This document shows, one piece after another, positions 50,201-60,109 of a DNA stretch of 64,000 bases (position 1 is its first letter; each line of letters opens with the position of its first letter). This DNA is from Ancylobacter gelatini (GTDB lineage Bacteria > Pseudomonadota > Alphaproteobacteria > Rhizobiales > Xanthobacteraceae), in assembly GCF_022601675.1 (NCBI RefSeq), contig NZ_JAKVIL010000003.1, positions 62,001-126,000 on the forward strand. The letters run 5' to 3'. The notes beneath the pieces are model-generated. The model saw only the letters and a list, made by a program, of their open reading frames with translations, made no database searches and was not told the origin of the DNA. Both the position numbers and the translations under genes were made by a program.

Positions 50201-51520
50201 ATGACTATGTCTCTCCGCACCCTACTGGGTGCGACGATGCTCGTCGCCGCCGCCGGCAGCGCCTCGGCGCAGACCACCATCACCGTGGCCACGGTGAACA
50301 ATGGCGACATGATCCGCATGCAGCGCCTCATGCCGGACTTCGCCGCCAAACATCCCGACATCAAGGTCAACTGGGTGACGCTGGAAGAGAACGTGCTGCG
50401 CCAGCGCGTCACCACCGACATTGCCTCCAAGGGCGGCCAGTACGACGTGCTGACCATCGGCAACTATGAAGTGCCGATCTGGGCCAAGCAGAACTGGCTG
50501 CTGCCGCTTGAGAATCTCGGCGCCGATTACGATCAGGCCGATCTGCTGCCGCAGGTCGCCGCGGCGCTTACCGTCGACGGCAAGCTTTACGCGGCGCCGT
50601 TCTACGCCGAAAGCTCGATGCTGATGTACCGCACCGACCTTCTGGAGAAGGCCGGGCTGAAGATGCCGGAGAACCCCGACTGGGACTTCATCGCCGAGGC
50701 CGCGGAGAAGATGACCGACAAGGCTGCCGGCGTGTACGGCATCTGCCTGCGCGGCAAGGCCGGCTGGGGCGAGAACATGGCGCTCATCACCTCGATGAAC
50801 AATTCCATGGGCGGCGCATGGTTCGACATGGAGTGGAAGCCTGAATTCAACGGCCCCGAGTGGAAGCAGACGCTCGACACCTATCTGAAGCTGATGAACA
50901 ATTACGGGCCGCCCGGCGCGTCGTCCAACGGCTTCAACGAGAACCTCGCGCTGTTCCAGACCGGCAAGTGCGGCATGTGGATCGACGCCACGGTGGCGGC
51001 CTCCTTCATCTCCGACCCGAAGGAATCGCAGGTTGCCGACAAGGTCGGCTTCGCGCCGGCCCCGATCCGCGCGGGCGGCTCCAACCATGGCAACTGGCTG
51101 TGGTCGTGGAATCTCGCCATCCCTGCCAGCTCGGCCAAGCAGGACGCCGCCAAGACCTTCGTCGCCTGGGCGACCTCGCCGGACTACACCAAGCTGGTGG
51201 CGGAGAAGGAAGGCATCGCCAACGTCCCGCCGGGCACCCGCACCTCGCTCTATGAGAACGAGGCCTATCTGAAGGCTGCGCCCTTTGCGCCGATGACGCT
51301 GAAGGCGATCCAGTCCACCAACACCCAGAAGCCGTCCGACAAGCAGGTGCCATACACCGGCGCGCAGTTCGTCGCGATCCCCGAGTTCCAGGCGATCGGC
51401 ACGGCGGTAGGCCAGCAGTTCTCCGCGGCCCTTGCCGGCCGGGCGAGTGCCGAGCAGGCGCTGGCCGCCTCGCAGACGCTCACCTCGCGTGAGATGACCC
51501 GCGCCGGTTATCCCAAGTAG
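50201..51520 (+). CDS. sugar/polyol ABC transporter substrate-binding protein (SmoE-like)
   Basis: 439 residues. Signal peptide MTMSLRTLLGATMLVAAAGS, cleaved near ASAQTT. The mature part is the family 1 extracellular binding fold: QRLMPDFAAKHPDIKVNWVT, then DVLTIGNYEVPIWAKQNWLL, and GWGENMALITSMNNSMGGAW. It matches the binding proteins of sorbitol/mannitol transporters; the linked polyol dehydrogenase and kinase support that. It starts with a strong GGAGG site. The 16-base hairpin after it may keep this mRNA portion abundant. Confidence 0.9.
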   Translation: MTMSLRTLLGATMLVAAAGSASAQTTITVATVNNGDMIRMQRLMPDFAAKHPDIKVNWVTLEENVLRQRVTTDIASKGGQYDVLTIGNYEVPIWAKQNWLLPLENLGADYDQADLLPQVAAALTVDGKLYAAPFYAESSMLMYRTDLLEKAGLKMPENPDWDFIAEAAEKMTDKAAGVYGICLRGKAGWGENMALITSMNNSMGGAWFDMEWKPEFNGPEWKQTLDTYLKLMNNYGPPGASSNGFNENLALFQTGKCGMWIDATVAASFISDPKESQVADKVGFAPAPIRAGGSNHGNWLWSWNLAIPASSAKQDAAKTFVAWATSPDYTKLVAEKEGIANVPPGTRTSLYENEAYLKAAPFAPMTLKAIQSTNTQKPSDKQVPYTGAQFVAIPEFQAIGTAVGQQFSAALAGRASAEQALAASQTLTSREMTRAGYPK

Positions 51521-51564
51521 AGGCGAGACCCGTCCGACGGCGCCCTCCCGCGCCGGACGGACGA

Positions 51565-51606
51565 CCTGCCGCGGCGCGGGACTCCCGCAACCCGCGCCGC
51601 GGCAGG
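51565..51606 (+). terminator. 16-base-pair hairpin between binding-protein and permease genes
   Basis: CCTGCCGCGGCGCGGG (51565-51580) and CCCGCGCCGCGGCAGG (51591-51606) are perfect reverse complements, with a 10-base loop. A weaker hairpin (CCGTCCG / CGGACGG, 51530-51536 and 51554-51560) precedes it. There is no T run, so partial termination or protection of the upstream mRNA is more likely than a full stop. This layout is common after binding-protein genes, which need more product than the permeases. Confidence 0.7.
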
Positions 51607-51663
51607 GACTGTTTGGCGCGAGCGCCTCTTTCCCCGCAACACTTCCAGCCAGGGCGACCCACC

Positions 51664-52536
51664 ATGGCGACGCAAGCCTCCCGCACCGCAGGCCGGCTCA
51701 TGCTCTCGCCGGCGGTCATCCTCCTGCTGCTGTGGATGATCGTGCCCCTGGGCATGACGATCTACTTCTCCTTCCTGCGCTTCAATCTCCTGATGCCGGG
51801 AACCGAGGCCTTCACCGGCTTCGAGAATTACAGCTACTTCTTCACCGACCCGGCGTTCTGGCCGGCGCTGGTCAACACGCTGGTGCTGGTGACCGGCGTG
51901 CTCGCCATCACCGTGGGCGGCGGCATCGCGCTTGCCGTGCTGCTCGACCAGCCGATGTGGGGGCAGGGGCTGGTGCGTGTTCTGGTCATCGCGCCGTTCT
52001 TCGTCATGCCCAGCGTCTCGGCGCTGGTGTGGAAGAACATGCTGATGAACCCGGTGAACGGCCTGTTCGCGGCTTTGGCGCGCGGGCTCGGCCTGCCGCC
52101 CATCGACTTCTTCGCCGACATACCGCTCGCCTCGATCATCGTCATCGTCGCCTGGCAGTGGCTGCCCTTCGCGACGCTGATCCTGTTCACCGCGATGCAG
52201 AGCCTTGACCGGGAGCAGATGGAGGCGGCCGAGATGGACGGCGCCGGCCCGCTCTGGCGCTTCGTTCATCTGACGCTGCCGCATCTGACGCGCGCGATGA
52301 CGGTGGTGGTGCTGATCCAGACCATCTTCCTGCTCTCGGTGTTCGCCGAGATCCTGGTGACGACCAATGGCGGCCCCGGCACCGCCTCCACCACGCTCAC
52401 CTTCCTCGTCTACATGCAGTCCATGCTGCAGTTCGACGTGGGTCTCGGCTCGGCCGGCGGCATCGTCGCGGTCCTTCTCGCCAACATCGTCGCGATCTTC
52501 CTGATGCGGATGATCGGCAAGAATCTGGAGGCATGA
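51664..52536 (+). CDS. polyol ABC transporter permease, SmoF-like
   Basis: 290 residues from ATG 51664; a frame reaching 51613 would include hairpin-side residues and is rejected. Six spans; the EAA loop is seen as EAAEMDGAGPLWRFVHLTLP, contacting the ATPase. FVMPSVSALVWKNMLMNPVN is typical of the MalF-like sorbitol/mannitol permeases. Its stop is followed within one base by the next start codon. Confidence 0.9.
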   Translation: MATQASRTAGRLMLSPAVILLLLWMIVPLGMTIYFSFLRFNLLMPGTEAFTGFENYSYFFTDPAFWPALVNTLVLVTGVLAITVGGGIALAVLLDQPMWGQGLVRVLVIAPFFVMPSVSALVWKNMLMNPVNGLFAALARGLGLPPIDFFADIPLASIIVIVAWQWLPFATLILFTAMQSLDREQMEAAEMDGAGPLWRFVHLTLPHLTRAMTVVVLIQTIFLLSVFAEILVTTNGGPGTASTTLTFLVYMQSMLQFDVGLGSAGGIVAVLLANIVAIFLMRMIGKNLEA

Positions 52537-52537
52537 G

Positions 52538-53371
<834 letters not shown>

Positions 53372-53378
53372 GATACCG

Positions 53379-54389
53379 ATGGGCGAGATCGTTCTGTCGC
53401 AAGTCCGCAAGTCCTTCGGTGGCACGTCGGTCATCCAGGGCATCGATCTGCGCATCGAGGATGGCGAGTTCGTGGTGTTCGTCGGCCCCTCGGGGTGCGG
53501 CAAGTCCACGCTGCTTCGGCTCATCGCGGGGCTGGAAGACACGACGTCCGGCACCATCGCGATCGACGGGCACGACGCGACCAGCCTGCCGCCGGCCAAG
53601 CGCGGCCTCGCCATGGTGTTCCAGTCCTATGCGCTCTATCCGCATATGAGCGTGCGCAAGAACATCGCCTTCCCGCTGCGCATGGCCGGGATTTCGGCCG
53701 AGGAGCAGGAGCGCAAGGTGCAGGCGGCGGCGAAGGTGCTGAACCTCGCCCCCTATCTCGACCGCAAGCCCAGCCAGCTTTCCGGTGGCCAGCGCCAGCG
53801 CGTCGCCATCGGCCGCGCCATCGTGCGCGAGCCCTCCGCCTTCCTGTTCGACGAGCCGCTGTCCAATCTCGACGCCGCGCTGCGCGTCTCGATGCGGCAG
53901 GAAATCTCCGAACTGCACCAATCGCTCAAGACCACGATGATCTACGTCACCCACGACCAGGTCGAGGCGATGACCATGGCCGACAAGATCGTGGTGCTGA
54001 ATGCCGGGCGGATCGAGCAGGTGGGCTCGCCGCTGGAGCTCTACAAAACGCCGGCCAACCTTTTCGTCGCCAGCTTCATCGGCTCGCCGAAGATGAACCT
54101 CGTCGAGGGTCCGGAGGCGGCGAAGCACGGCGCCCACACGCTCGGCGTGCGTCCCGAGCACATCGACATCGTCGCCGAGGGCCCGTGGAGCGGCACGGTC
54201 GGCATTTGCGAGCATCTCGGCTCGGACACCTTCCTGAAGGTGCATGTCGAGGGTCTCGGCGCGCTGACCGTGCGCGCCGGCGGCGAGGTCGACCTCGTTC
54301 ATGGCGCCCCGATCCGCCTCGCCCCGCAGCCCGACAAGCTCCACCGCTTCGATGGCGCCGGCGAGGCCCTTGCCAAGGCGCTCGCATAG
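53379..54389 (+). CDS. polyol ABC transporter ATPase, SmoK/UgpC-like
   Basis: 336 residues. Walker [17 protein letters not shown]-loop [15 protein letters not shown], signature [15 protein letters not shown], Walker [13 protein letters not shown], switch His in YVTHDQVEA. The C-terminal OB-like domain (about 240-330) with [10 protein letters not shown] is the MalK-type regulatory domain. It starts after an AGGGAGA site. Confidence 0.92.
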   Translation: MGEIVLSQVRKSFGGTSVIQGIDLRIEDGEFVVFVGPSGCGKSTLLRLIAGLEDTTSGTIAIDGHDATSLPPAKRGLAMVFQSYALYPHMSVRKNIAFPLRMAGISAEEQERKVQAAAKVLNLAPYLDRKPSQLSGGQRQRVAIGRAIVREPSAFLFDEPLSNLDAALRVSMRQEISELHQSLKTTMIYVTHDQVEAMTMADKIVVLNAGRIEQVGSPLELYKTPANLFVASFIGSPKMNLVEGPEAAKHGAHTLGVRPEHIDIVAEGPWSGTVGICEHLGSDTFLKVHVEGLGALTVRAGGEVDLVHGAPIRLAPQPDKLHRFDGAGEALAKALA

Positions 54390-54492
54390 TTCGCGCTCGC
54401 ATAATCCGCGCGCAGGCCCCGCGCGAGATCCGGCTGATGACTTCGCCGCCCGGCGCTTCGATGGGCGGCCGCAACTGAATGGCACCAAAGAA

Positions 54493-55929
54493 ATGACCCT
54501 GCCCGCCATATCGCTTCCCGCCTATGACCGCGCCGCGCTGACGCCGGGCATCGTCCATATCGGGCTGGGCAATTTCCACCGCGCGCATCAGGCGGTCTAT
54601 CTCGACGACCTGTTCGCACTGGGCGAGGGGCATGACTGGGCGATCATCGGCGCCGGCGTGCGTGCGGCCGATGCGCAGATGCGCGCGGCGCTGAAGGCGC
54701 AGGACTGTCTGTCGACCATCATCGAGCTCGATCCGCAGGGCAAGAGCGCGCGGCGTGTCGGCGCGATGATCGATTTCCTGCCGGTCGAGCCCGGCAATGC
54801 CTCGCTCATCGAGGCCATGGCGCGGCCGGAGATTCGCATCGTCAGCCTCACCGTGACGGAAGGCGGCTACTTCATGGATTCCGCCGGCCGGCTCGACGCC
54901 GGCGCGGCGGAGATCGTGGCCGATGCGGCCAATCCGGCGCGGCCGGAGACCGCTTTCGGCGCCATTCTCGCGGCGCTCAAACGCCGCCGCGCGGCCGGCA
55001 TTCCACCCTTCACCGTCATGTCCTGCGACAATCTCCCCGGCAATGGCCATGTCACTCGGCAAGTGGTGGTCGGCCTCGCGCGGCTGTTCGACGCCGAACT
55101 CGCCGAGTGGGTCGACGCCAACGTCGCTTTTCCCAATGGCATGGTCGACCGCATCACCCCCGCTACCGGCGAGCGCGAGCGCGCCCTGGCGGCCGAGTTC
55201 GGGCTTGCCGACCCGGTGCCGGTCACCTGCGAGCCGTTCCGGCAATGGGTGCTGGAGGATCATTTCCCCGCCGGCCGGCCGGCACTGGAGAAGGTCGGCG
55301 TCATCTTCACCGACCATGTCCATGCCTATGAGACGATGAAGATACGCATCCTCAATGGCGGCCACGCCATCATCGCCTATCCCGGCGGGCTGATGGACAT
55401 CGAGCTGGTGCATGAGGACATGGAGGAGCCGCTGGTTTCCGCCTTCCTCGACAAGGTCGAGCGCGAGGAGATCCTGCCCATCGTGCCGCCGGTGCCGGAC
55501 ACCGACCTCGACGCCTATTACGCCGTCATTCGCGAGCGCTTCGCCAATCCGGAAGTGGCGGACACCGTGCGCCGGCTCTGCCTCGACGGCTCCAACCGGC
55601 AGCCCAAATTCATCGTGCCCTCGATCCGCGACAACCGCGCCGCCGGGCGGCTGCCGAAGGGCCTGATCCTGCTGTCCGCGCTGTGGTGCCGCTATTGCGC
55701 CGGCACGACGGACAGCGGCGCGGTGATCGCCCCGAACGATCCCAACTGGGAAGAGCTGACCGCCCGCGCGAATAAGGCCAAGTCAGACCCGTCGATCTGG
55801 CTTGCCATGGGCGAGGTTTATGGCGATCTCGGGCAGGATGCCGAGGTCGTCGCGGCCTTCGCCGAGGCGCTGGAGGCGGTGTGGCGCAAGGGTGCGCGCG
55901 GCGTGCTCGCCGACTATCTCGCCGGCTGA
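54493..55929 (+). CDS. mannitol dehydrogenase family protein (polyol 2-dehydrogenase)
   Basis: 478 residues. An N-terminal nucleotide-binding domain begins with GIVHIGLGNFHRAHQAVYLD; the C-terminal catalytic domain has the long-chain polyol dehydrogenase signature MKIRILNGGHAIIAYPGG with catalytic Lys and, nearby, Asn and His. It oxidises mannitol, or a similar hexitol such as arabinitol or sorbitol, to the ketose with NAD. Size is near the usual 480-495. ATG 54493 follows a weak site (CACCAAAGAA); the frame is open further upstream into the ATPase gene. Its product would feed the kinase encoded next. Confidence 0.9.
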   Translation: MTLPAISLPAYDRAALTPGIVHIGLGNFHRAHQAVYLDDLFALGEGHDWAIIGAGVRAADAQMRAALKAQDCLSTIIELDPQGKSARRVGAMIDFLPVEPGNASLIEAMARPEIRIVSLTVTEGGYFMDSAGRLDAGAAEIVADAANPARPETAFGAILAALKRRRAAGIPPFTVMSCDNLPGNGHVTRQVVVGLARLFDAELAEWVDANVAFPNGMVDRITPATGERERALAAEFGLADPVPVTCEPFRQWVLEDHFPAGRPALEKVGVIFTDHVHAYETMKIRILNGGHAIIAYPGGLMDIELVHEDMEEPLVSAFLDKVEREEILPIVPPVPDTDLDAYYAVIRERFANPEVADTVRRLCLDGSNRQPKFIVPSIRDNRAAGRLPKGLILLSALWCRYCAGTTDSGAVIAPNDPNWEELTARANKAKSDPSIWLAMGEVYGDLGQDAEVVAAFAEALEAVWRKGARGVLADYLAG

Positions 55930-55953
55930 ACCTTTTCGGTCGAGGACAAGATC

Positions 55954-56925
55954 ATGCCCGAGCCTTTCCCGAACTCGCCGGCCATCCTCTGCGCCGGCGA
56001 GGCGCTGATCGACATGGTGCCGCGGCAGACGCCGGAAGGGCCCGCTTTCCTGCCGCTGCCCGGTGGTTCGGTGTTCAACACCGCCATTGCGGCCGGGCGG
56101 CTCGGGGCGCCGACCGCTTTCTGGTACGGCCTGTCCTCCGACCTGTTCGGCCACCAGCTGCGCGCGGCGCTGGCACAGGCGGGCGTCGATACCTCGCTGT
56201 GCCAGCGGTCGGACCGGCATTCGACGCTGGCCTTCGTCACGCTGGTCGAAGGGCAGGCGCGCTACCTCTTCCTCGACGAGAACACCGCCGGGCGCATGCT
56301 CGGCCCGGCGGACCTGCCGGAACTTCCCTCCTCGGTGCAGGCCCTGTTCGTCGGCGGCATCAGCCTGGTCGGCGAGCCGGTAGGGTCGACCATGGAAGCG
56401 CTGGCGACGCGGGTCGCGGGCGACGGGCAGGGCCGGCTGATCATGCTCGACCCGAATATCCGCCCCGGCTTCATCCGCGGCGAAGACGCCTATCGCGCCC
56501 GCATAAACCGGCTGATCGGTCTGGCTCATGTGGTGAAGCTGTCCGACGAGGACCTCGCCTGGCTGATGGGGGAGGGCGACATCGCCGACAAGGCCCGTGC
56601 GGTCCGGGCGCTTGGGCCGCGCCTCGTGCTGGTGACGCTCGGATCGCGCGGCGCACGCGCCTTCGGTGCCGGCGTCGACGTCGCGGTTCGCGCGCCCATG
56701 GTGACGGTCGCCGATACGGTGGGGGCGGGCGATACCTTCAACGCCGCCTTCCTTGCCGCTCTGGAGCGGCGCGGCGCGCTGTCGCCGGCCGCGCTCGCGG
56801 CGCTGGGCGCCGAAGCCATCGGGGACGCACTCGCCTTCGCGGTGCGTGCGGCGGCGATCTCGGTCACCCGCGCGGGCGCCAACCCGCCCTGGCGGCACGA
56901 GATGGAGCGGACGGACGGCTCGTAA
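55954..56925 (+). CDS. PfkB family carbohydrate kinase, fructokinase-like
   Basis: 323 residues. Substrate-site motif GGSVFNTAIAAGRLG near residue 37, NIRPGFIRG in the middle, and the ATP/anion-hole motif DTVGAGDTFNAAFLAAL with the catalytic Asp near residue 257. It would phosphorylate the ketose (fructose if the operon handles mannitol or sorbitol). Last gene of the operon; a strong hairpin lies about 80 bases downstream. Confidence 0.9.
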   Translation: MPEPFPNSPAILCAGEALIDMVPRQTPEGPAFLPLPGGSVFNTAIAAGRLGAPTAFWYGLSSDLFGHQLRAALAQAGVDTSLCQRSDRHSTLAFVTLVEGQARYLFLDENTAGRMLGPADLPELPSSVQALFVGGISLVGEPVGSTMEALATRVAGDGQGRLIMLDPNIRPGFIRGEDAYRARINRLIGLAHVVKLSDEDLAWLMGEGDIADKARAVRALGPRLVLVTLGSRGARAFGAGVDVAVRAPMVTVADTVGAGDTFNAAFLAALERRGALSPAALAALGAEAIGDALAFAVRAAAISVTRAGANPPWRHEMERTDGS

Positions 56926-57300
56926 GATCCCGAGCAAGACCGTGCGTCGCGCAGGCTGGCGCGCTGGCCGCCACGCCCTTCCCCGGGAACCCGGGCTGCG
57001 CCGTGCCTTCCCGGCCGAAGCCGGGAGGGCGGCCGGACCCGGGGGGGCGATGGCCGGAGCAACGGTCGGCAGGAGGCCCGCGTGGCGGAACCGGGCGTCG
57101 GTTCGCATTCATCGCCGACGCAATGCTCACCGTCACCCATGCTTGCCAATCAGGCTCTGACCCCCCACGAAAACAGCGCAAGGGCCGGCTTGACGCGGAG
57201 GTTCCGATAAACGGTACTCGTTGTCGGCCCTCAACGACCCGAAATGTCGCGCGCGGACCATGTCGGTGTGTTTCGAGTGAGGGCAGGGGAGGCCTGGATG
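56926..57300. other. intergenic region between the polyol operon and the serine hydrolase
   Basis: No gene seen in 375 bases. It is GC-rich, with one clear hairpin (57005-57030) that could end the polyol transcript. From about 57200 the sequence is less extreme and probably includes the promoter of the serine hydrolase gene, with a GGGGAGG ribosome site just before 57301. Confidence 0.5.
57005..57030 (+). terminator. hairpin after the polyol operon
   Basis: GCCTTCCCGGC (57005-57015) pairs with GCCGGGAGGGC (57020-57030), 11 base pairs including one G-T pair, closed by the short loop CGAA. No T run follows, so it is either a terminator that does not need one or an mRNA end-protecting structure. 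Confidence 0.4.
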
Positions 57301-58857
57301 AAGCCATGTCGCTTGGTTGCGGTCGGGTCCGCGCTGATGTTCGCCGTCCTGCCCGCCAGAGCCGAGGACCTTCCGCCACCCCCTTTCATCTCCGCCGTTC
57401 CTATTTCCGGCGATCAGATCGACGCGGCCGTGGCTCAGCTCGACGGTCTTGCCGACGCGTTGATGACAAAGACCGGCATTCCGGGCATGGCGGTTGCCGT
57501 GGTGAGGGACGGCAAGACCGTCTATGCCAAGGGCTTCGGTATCCGCAGGGTGGGCGCGCCGGACAAGGTGGACGCCGACACGGTGTTCCAACTGGCCTCG
57601 CTGTCGAAGGCCGTCGCCGGCACGGTCGTCGCCCATGAGGTGGGTGCCCGGACGGTGAGCTGGGAGACGCCGGTCATCACGCATCTGTCCTGGTTCCGCT
57701 TGAAGGACCCATGGGTCGGCGAGCACGTCACCATCGCCGATCTGATGTCCCATCGTTCCGGCCTGCCGGACCATGGCGGCGACAATCTTGAAGATATCGG
57801 CTTCGACCGACGCGCGGTGCTGGAGAGGCTGCGCCTTCTGCCGCTGGAGCCGTTCCGCATCTCCTACGCCTACACCAATTTCGGCTTCACCGCCGGTGCG
57901 GAAGCCGTGGCGGTGGCCGCCGGGAAAGACTGGGCAACGCTTTCCGAAGAGGCGCTCTACAAGCCGCTGGGCATGACCTCGACCAGTTCGCGCTTCGCCG
58001 ATTTCGACAGGCGCGCCAACAAGGCCGTGAACCATGTGTCGGTCAATGGCAGCTTCGTGCACAAATATCAGCGCGAGCCCGACGCGCAATCTCCGGCAGG
58101 TGGCGTCAGTTCGTCGGTGAACGACATGGCCCGCTGGATGGCCATGGTGCTTCAGGACGGCGTCCATGAAGGCAAGCCGGTCATTGCTCCCGAGGCATTG
58201 CTGCCGGCGATCTCGGCGCAGATGATCTCCGGCCCTTCGTCGGCCGTCGCCGCACGTCCCGGCTTCTATGGCTTTGGCTTCAATGTGAGCATCAACCCCG
58301 CGGGCCGGGTCCAGCTCTCCCATTCCGGCGCTTTCTCCAGCGGCGCCGCTACCGCGTTCACCATGCTGCCGTCGGCAGGCGTGGGCATCCTCGTGCTCAC
58401 CAATGCATGGCCGCTCGGCGTGCCGGAGTCGCTGGCGGCCGAGTTCACGGATCTCGTGCAGTTCGGCAAGATCGAGCGCGACTGGCTGGCAGCCTATGGC
58501 CCCATGCTGACGGCGGTGAACCGGCCGGTGGGCAGCCTCGTCGGCAAGGAACGGCCGAGCAACCCGGCGCCAGCCGCGTCGCTTTCGGATTATGTCGGCA
58601 CCTATGGCAACGACTATTACGGCGACCTCGACATCGTTCGGAACGGCGACGGGCTGGCAGTGAAGCTCGGTCCGGCGGCGAAGCAATATGCGCTGGCCCA
58701 TTGGGACGGCAACGCTTTCACCTTCGCGCCGTCCAGCGAGAACGCGACCGACGGCTCCATCTCACTGGCGACCTTCACGAAGCAAGCGGCGCGTTTCGAT
58801 GCCGTGACCATCGAATATCTCGATGCAGACGGACTGGGCACCTTCGTTCGGAAGTGA
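57301..58857 (+). CDS. exported serine hydrolase (beta-lactamase class C / esterase EstB-like)
   Basis: 518 residues from ATG 57301 (GGGGAGG site). Signal peptide MKPCRLVAVGSALMFAVLPA, cleaved near ARAED. The penicillin-recognising fold carries Ser101-x-x-Lys104 in QLASLSKAVAG, Tyr-x-Asn in SYAYTNFGF, and HSG in LSHSGAFSSG in place of the KTG box, as in esterase-type and D-aminopeptidase-type members. A C-terminal domain of about 120 residues follows (YVGTYGNDYYGDLDIV). It may act on peptides, esters or cell-wall fragments. Monocistronic. Confidence 0.88.
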   Translation, partial: KPCRLVAVGSALMFAVLPARAEDLPPPPFISAVPISGDQIDAAVAQLDGLADALMTKTGIPGMAVAVVRDGKTVYAKGFGIRRVGAPDKVDADTVFQLASLSKAVAGTVVAHEVGARTVSWETPVITHLSWFRLKDPWVGEHVTIADLMSHRSGLPDHGGDNLEDIGFDRRAVLERLRLLPLEPFRISYAYTNFGFTAGAEAVAVAAGKDWATLSEEALYKPLGMTSTSSRFADFDRRANKAVNHVSVNGSFVHKYQREPDAQSPAGGVSSSVNDMARWMAMVLQDGVHEGKPVIAPEALLPAISAQMISGPSSAVAARPGFYGFGFNVSINPAGRVQLSHSGAFSSGAATAFTMLPSAGVGILVLTNAWPLGVPESLAAEFTDLVQFGKIERDWLAAYGPMLTAVNRPVGSLVGKERPSNPAPAASLSDYVGTYGNDYYGDLDIVRNGDGLAVKLGPAAKQYALAHWDGNAFTFAPSSENATDGSISLATFTKQAARFDAVTIEYLDADGLGTFVRK

Positions 58858-58950
58858 CCGCCGGCGCAGGTCATTGCCTTTCCGAGGCCGGCTTGATAGC
58901 GGGCGCGCCCTCGCATGCACACGCCCAACGCGGCCGCCGAGGGGCGGGGC

Positions 58951-59001
58951 GCTCATCTAATGAGCAGTATCTGCCTGAAAGTTGGAAGCTGTCCGTCCAA
59001 C
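58951..59001. promoter_or_regulatory. two small dyads upstream of the amino-acid-type ABC operon
   Basis: GCTCAT-CTA-ATGAGC is a perfect palindrome at 58951-58965. GTTGGA (58981-58986) and TCCAAC (58996-59001) form a second dyad with a 9-base gap. Both lie 105-155 bases before the start codon at 59107, in an otherwise gene-free stretch, and may be operator sites, for example for the AraC protein encoded at 63114. Only the symmetry is seen; the function is inferred. Confidence 0.35.
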
Positions 59002-59106
59002 AATGGGTGCGTCCATAGACAAGTCTCCCGGGCATCCCCTGCATAAGACTTCTCCCCGGTCCCGTCATCGTGCCCAGCGGCACGCGGAAGCAGAGGAGAA
59101 GGTCCA

Positions 59107-60039
59107 GTGGCACTCAATCTCGATACCTATTTTGGCGGGCGCCGCATGTCGGTCGCCGCACGCCTGCGTTCCGCGCTCTTCGGCGGTCTCGGCCTTGTCG
59201 TCGCCGCCGGGGGCATGAACGCCGGCCTGTCGCAGCAGGCCGAGGCCGCCGCGCCCGCCGCCTGCGCCGCGCTGCAGGCCAAATATCCCGCCCTCAAGGG
59301 CAAGACGCTGGTCAACGCCATCAACCCGCACACGCCGGGTTACGAGACGATCGATCCGAACGACCCGACCAAATATATCGGCTTCGACATCGACCTCGGC
59401 GAGGCGATCGGCGAGTGCCTCGGCTTCAAGCTGACCTACAAGGCGGTAACCTTCGCCTCGCTGCTGACGACCCTGCAGGCCGGGCAGGCGGACATCGTCA
59501 TCTCCGACATCTACGCCACCAAGGACCGCGCCAAGGCCGCCGACTTCATCACCTATCTCAAGGTCTATGACGGCGTGCTCGTCGCCAAGGGCAACCCGAA
59601 GAAGATCACCGGCATCGACACCTCGCTGTGCGGCGCGGTGGCGGCCGAGAACACCGGCTATGTCGAAGTGCCGCTGATCCAGGCGCTGGAAGCCGAGTGC
59701 AAGGCCGCCGGCAAGCCGGCGCCGGAAATCCTGCTGTTCGACAACAACGCCAACTGCATCCAGGCGATCCTTGCCGGGCGCGCCGACACCTACATCAACG
59801 ACGTGAACACCGTCGACGGCGCGGTGAAGGCCTATCCCGACAAGCTGGAGAAGGCGACCGCGGTGACGCTGCCCTATTCGGTCGGCATCGCCGTGCCGCG
59901 CAACAATATCGAGTTCCGCGACGCGGTGATGGCGGCGCTGACCGAGATCCAGAAGTCGGGCCTGCAGGTCGAGATGATGAAGAAGTGGAACCTGCCGGCC
60001 GAGCAGCTGGAGACGCCGAAGCTGGTGCTCGCCGACTGA
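59107..60039 (+). CDS. amino-acid-type ABC transporter substrate-binding protein (family 3)
   Basis: 310 residues from GTG 59107, with a GAGGAGAAGG site just before; ATG 59146 is also in frame. The signal peptide hydrophobic core is SALFGGLGLVVAAGGMNAG. The mature protein has the SBP_bac_3 pattern: YIGFDIDLGEAIGECLGFKL, SLLTTLQAGQADIVISDIYA, TKDRAKAADFITYLKVYDGV. Family members bind polar amino acids, opines and related compounds; the neighbouring formamidase raises the chance of an amide ligand. Confidence 0.9.
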   Translation: MALNLDTYFGGRRMSVAARLRSALFGGLGLVVAAGGMNAGLSQQAEAAAPAACAALQAKYPALKGKTLVNAINPHTPGYETIDPNDPTKYIGFDIDLGEAIGECLGFKLTYKAVTFASLLTTLQAGQADIVISDIYATKDRAKAADFITYLKVYDGVLVAKGNPKKITGIDTSLCGAVAAENTGYVEVPLIQALEAECKAAGKPAPEILLFDNNANCIQAILAGRADTYINDVNTVDGAVKAYPDKLEKATAVTLPYSVGIAVPRNNIEFRDAVMAALTEIQKSGLQVEMMKKWNLPAEQLETPKLVLAD

Positions 60040-60054
60040 CATCCGCGATGACTC

Positions 60055-60084
60055 GGGCGGCCGCGGAGAGTCTCGTGGCCGCCC
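60055..60084 (+). terminator. hairpin between binding-protein and permease-ATPase genes
   Basis: GGGCGGCC (60055-60062) pairs exactly with GGCCGCCC (60077-60084) and is followed by TTT. It lies in the 70-base gap after the binding-protein stop and could cause partial termination, keeping binding-protein mRNA in excess over the permease. Confidence 0.5.
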
Positions 60085-60109
60085 TTTCCAACAGACCGCG
60101 GAAAGGCCG

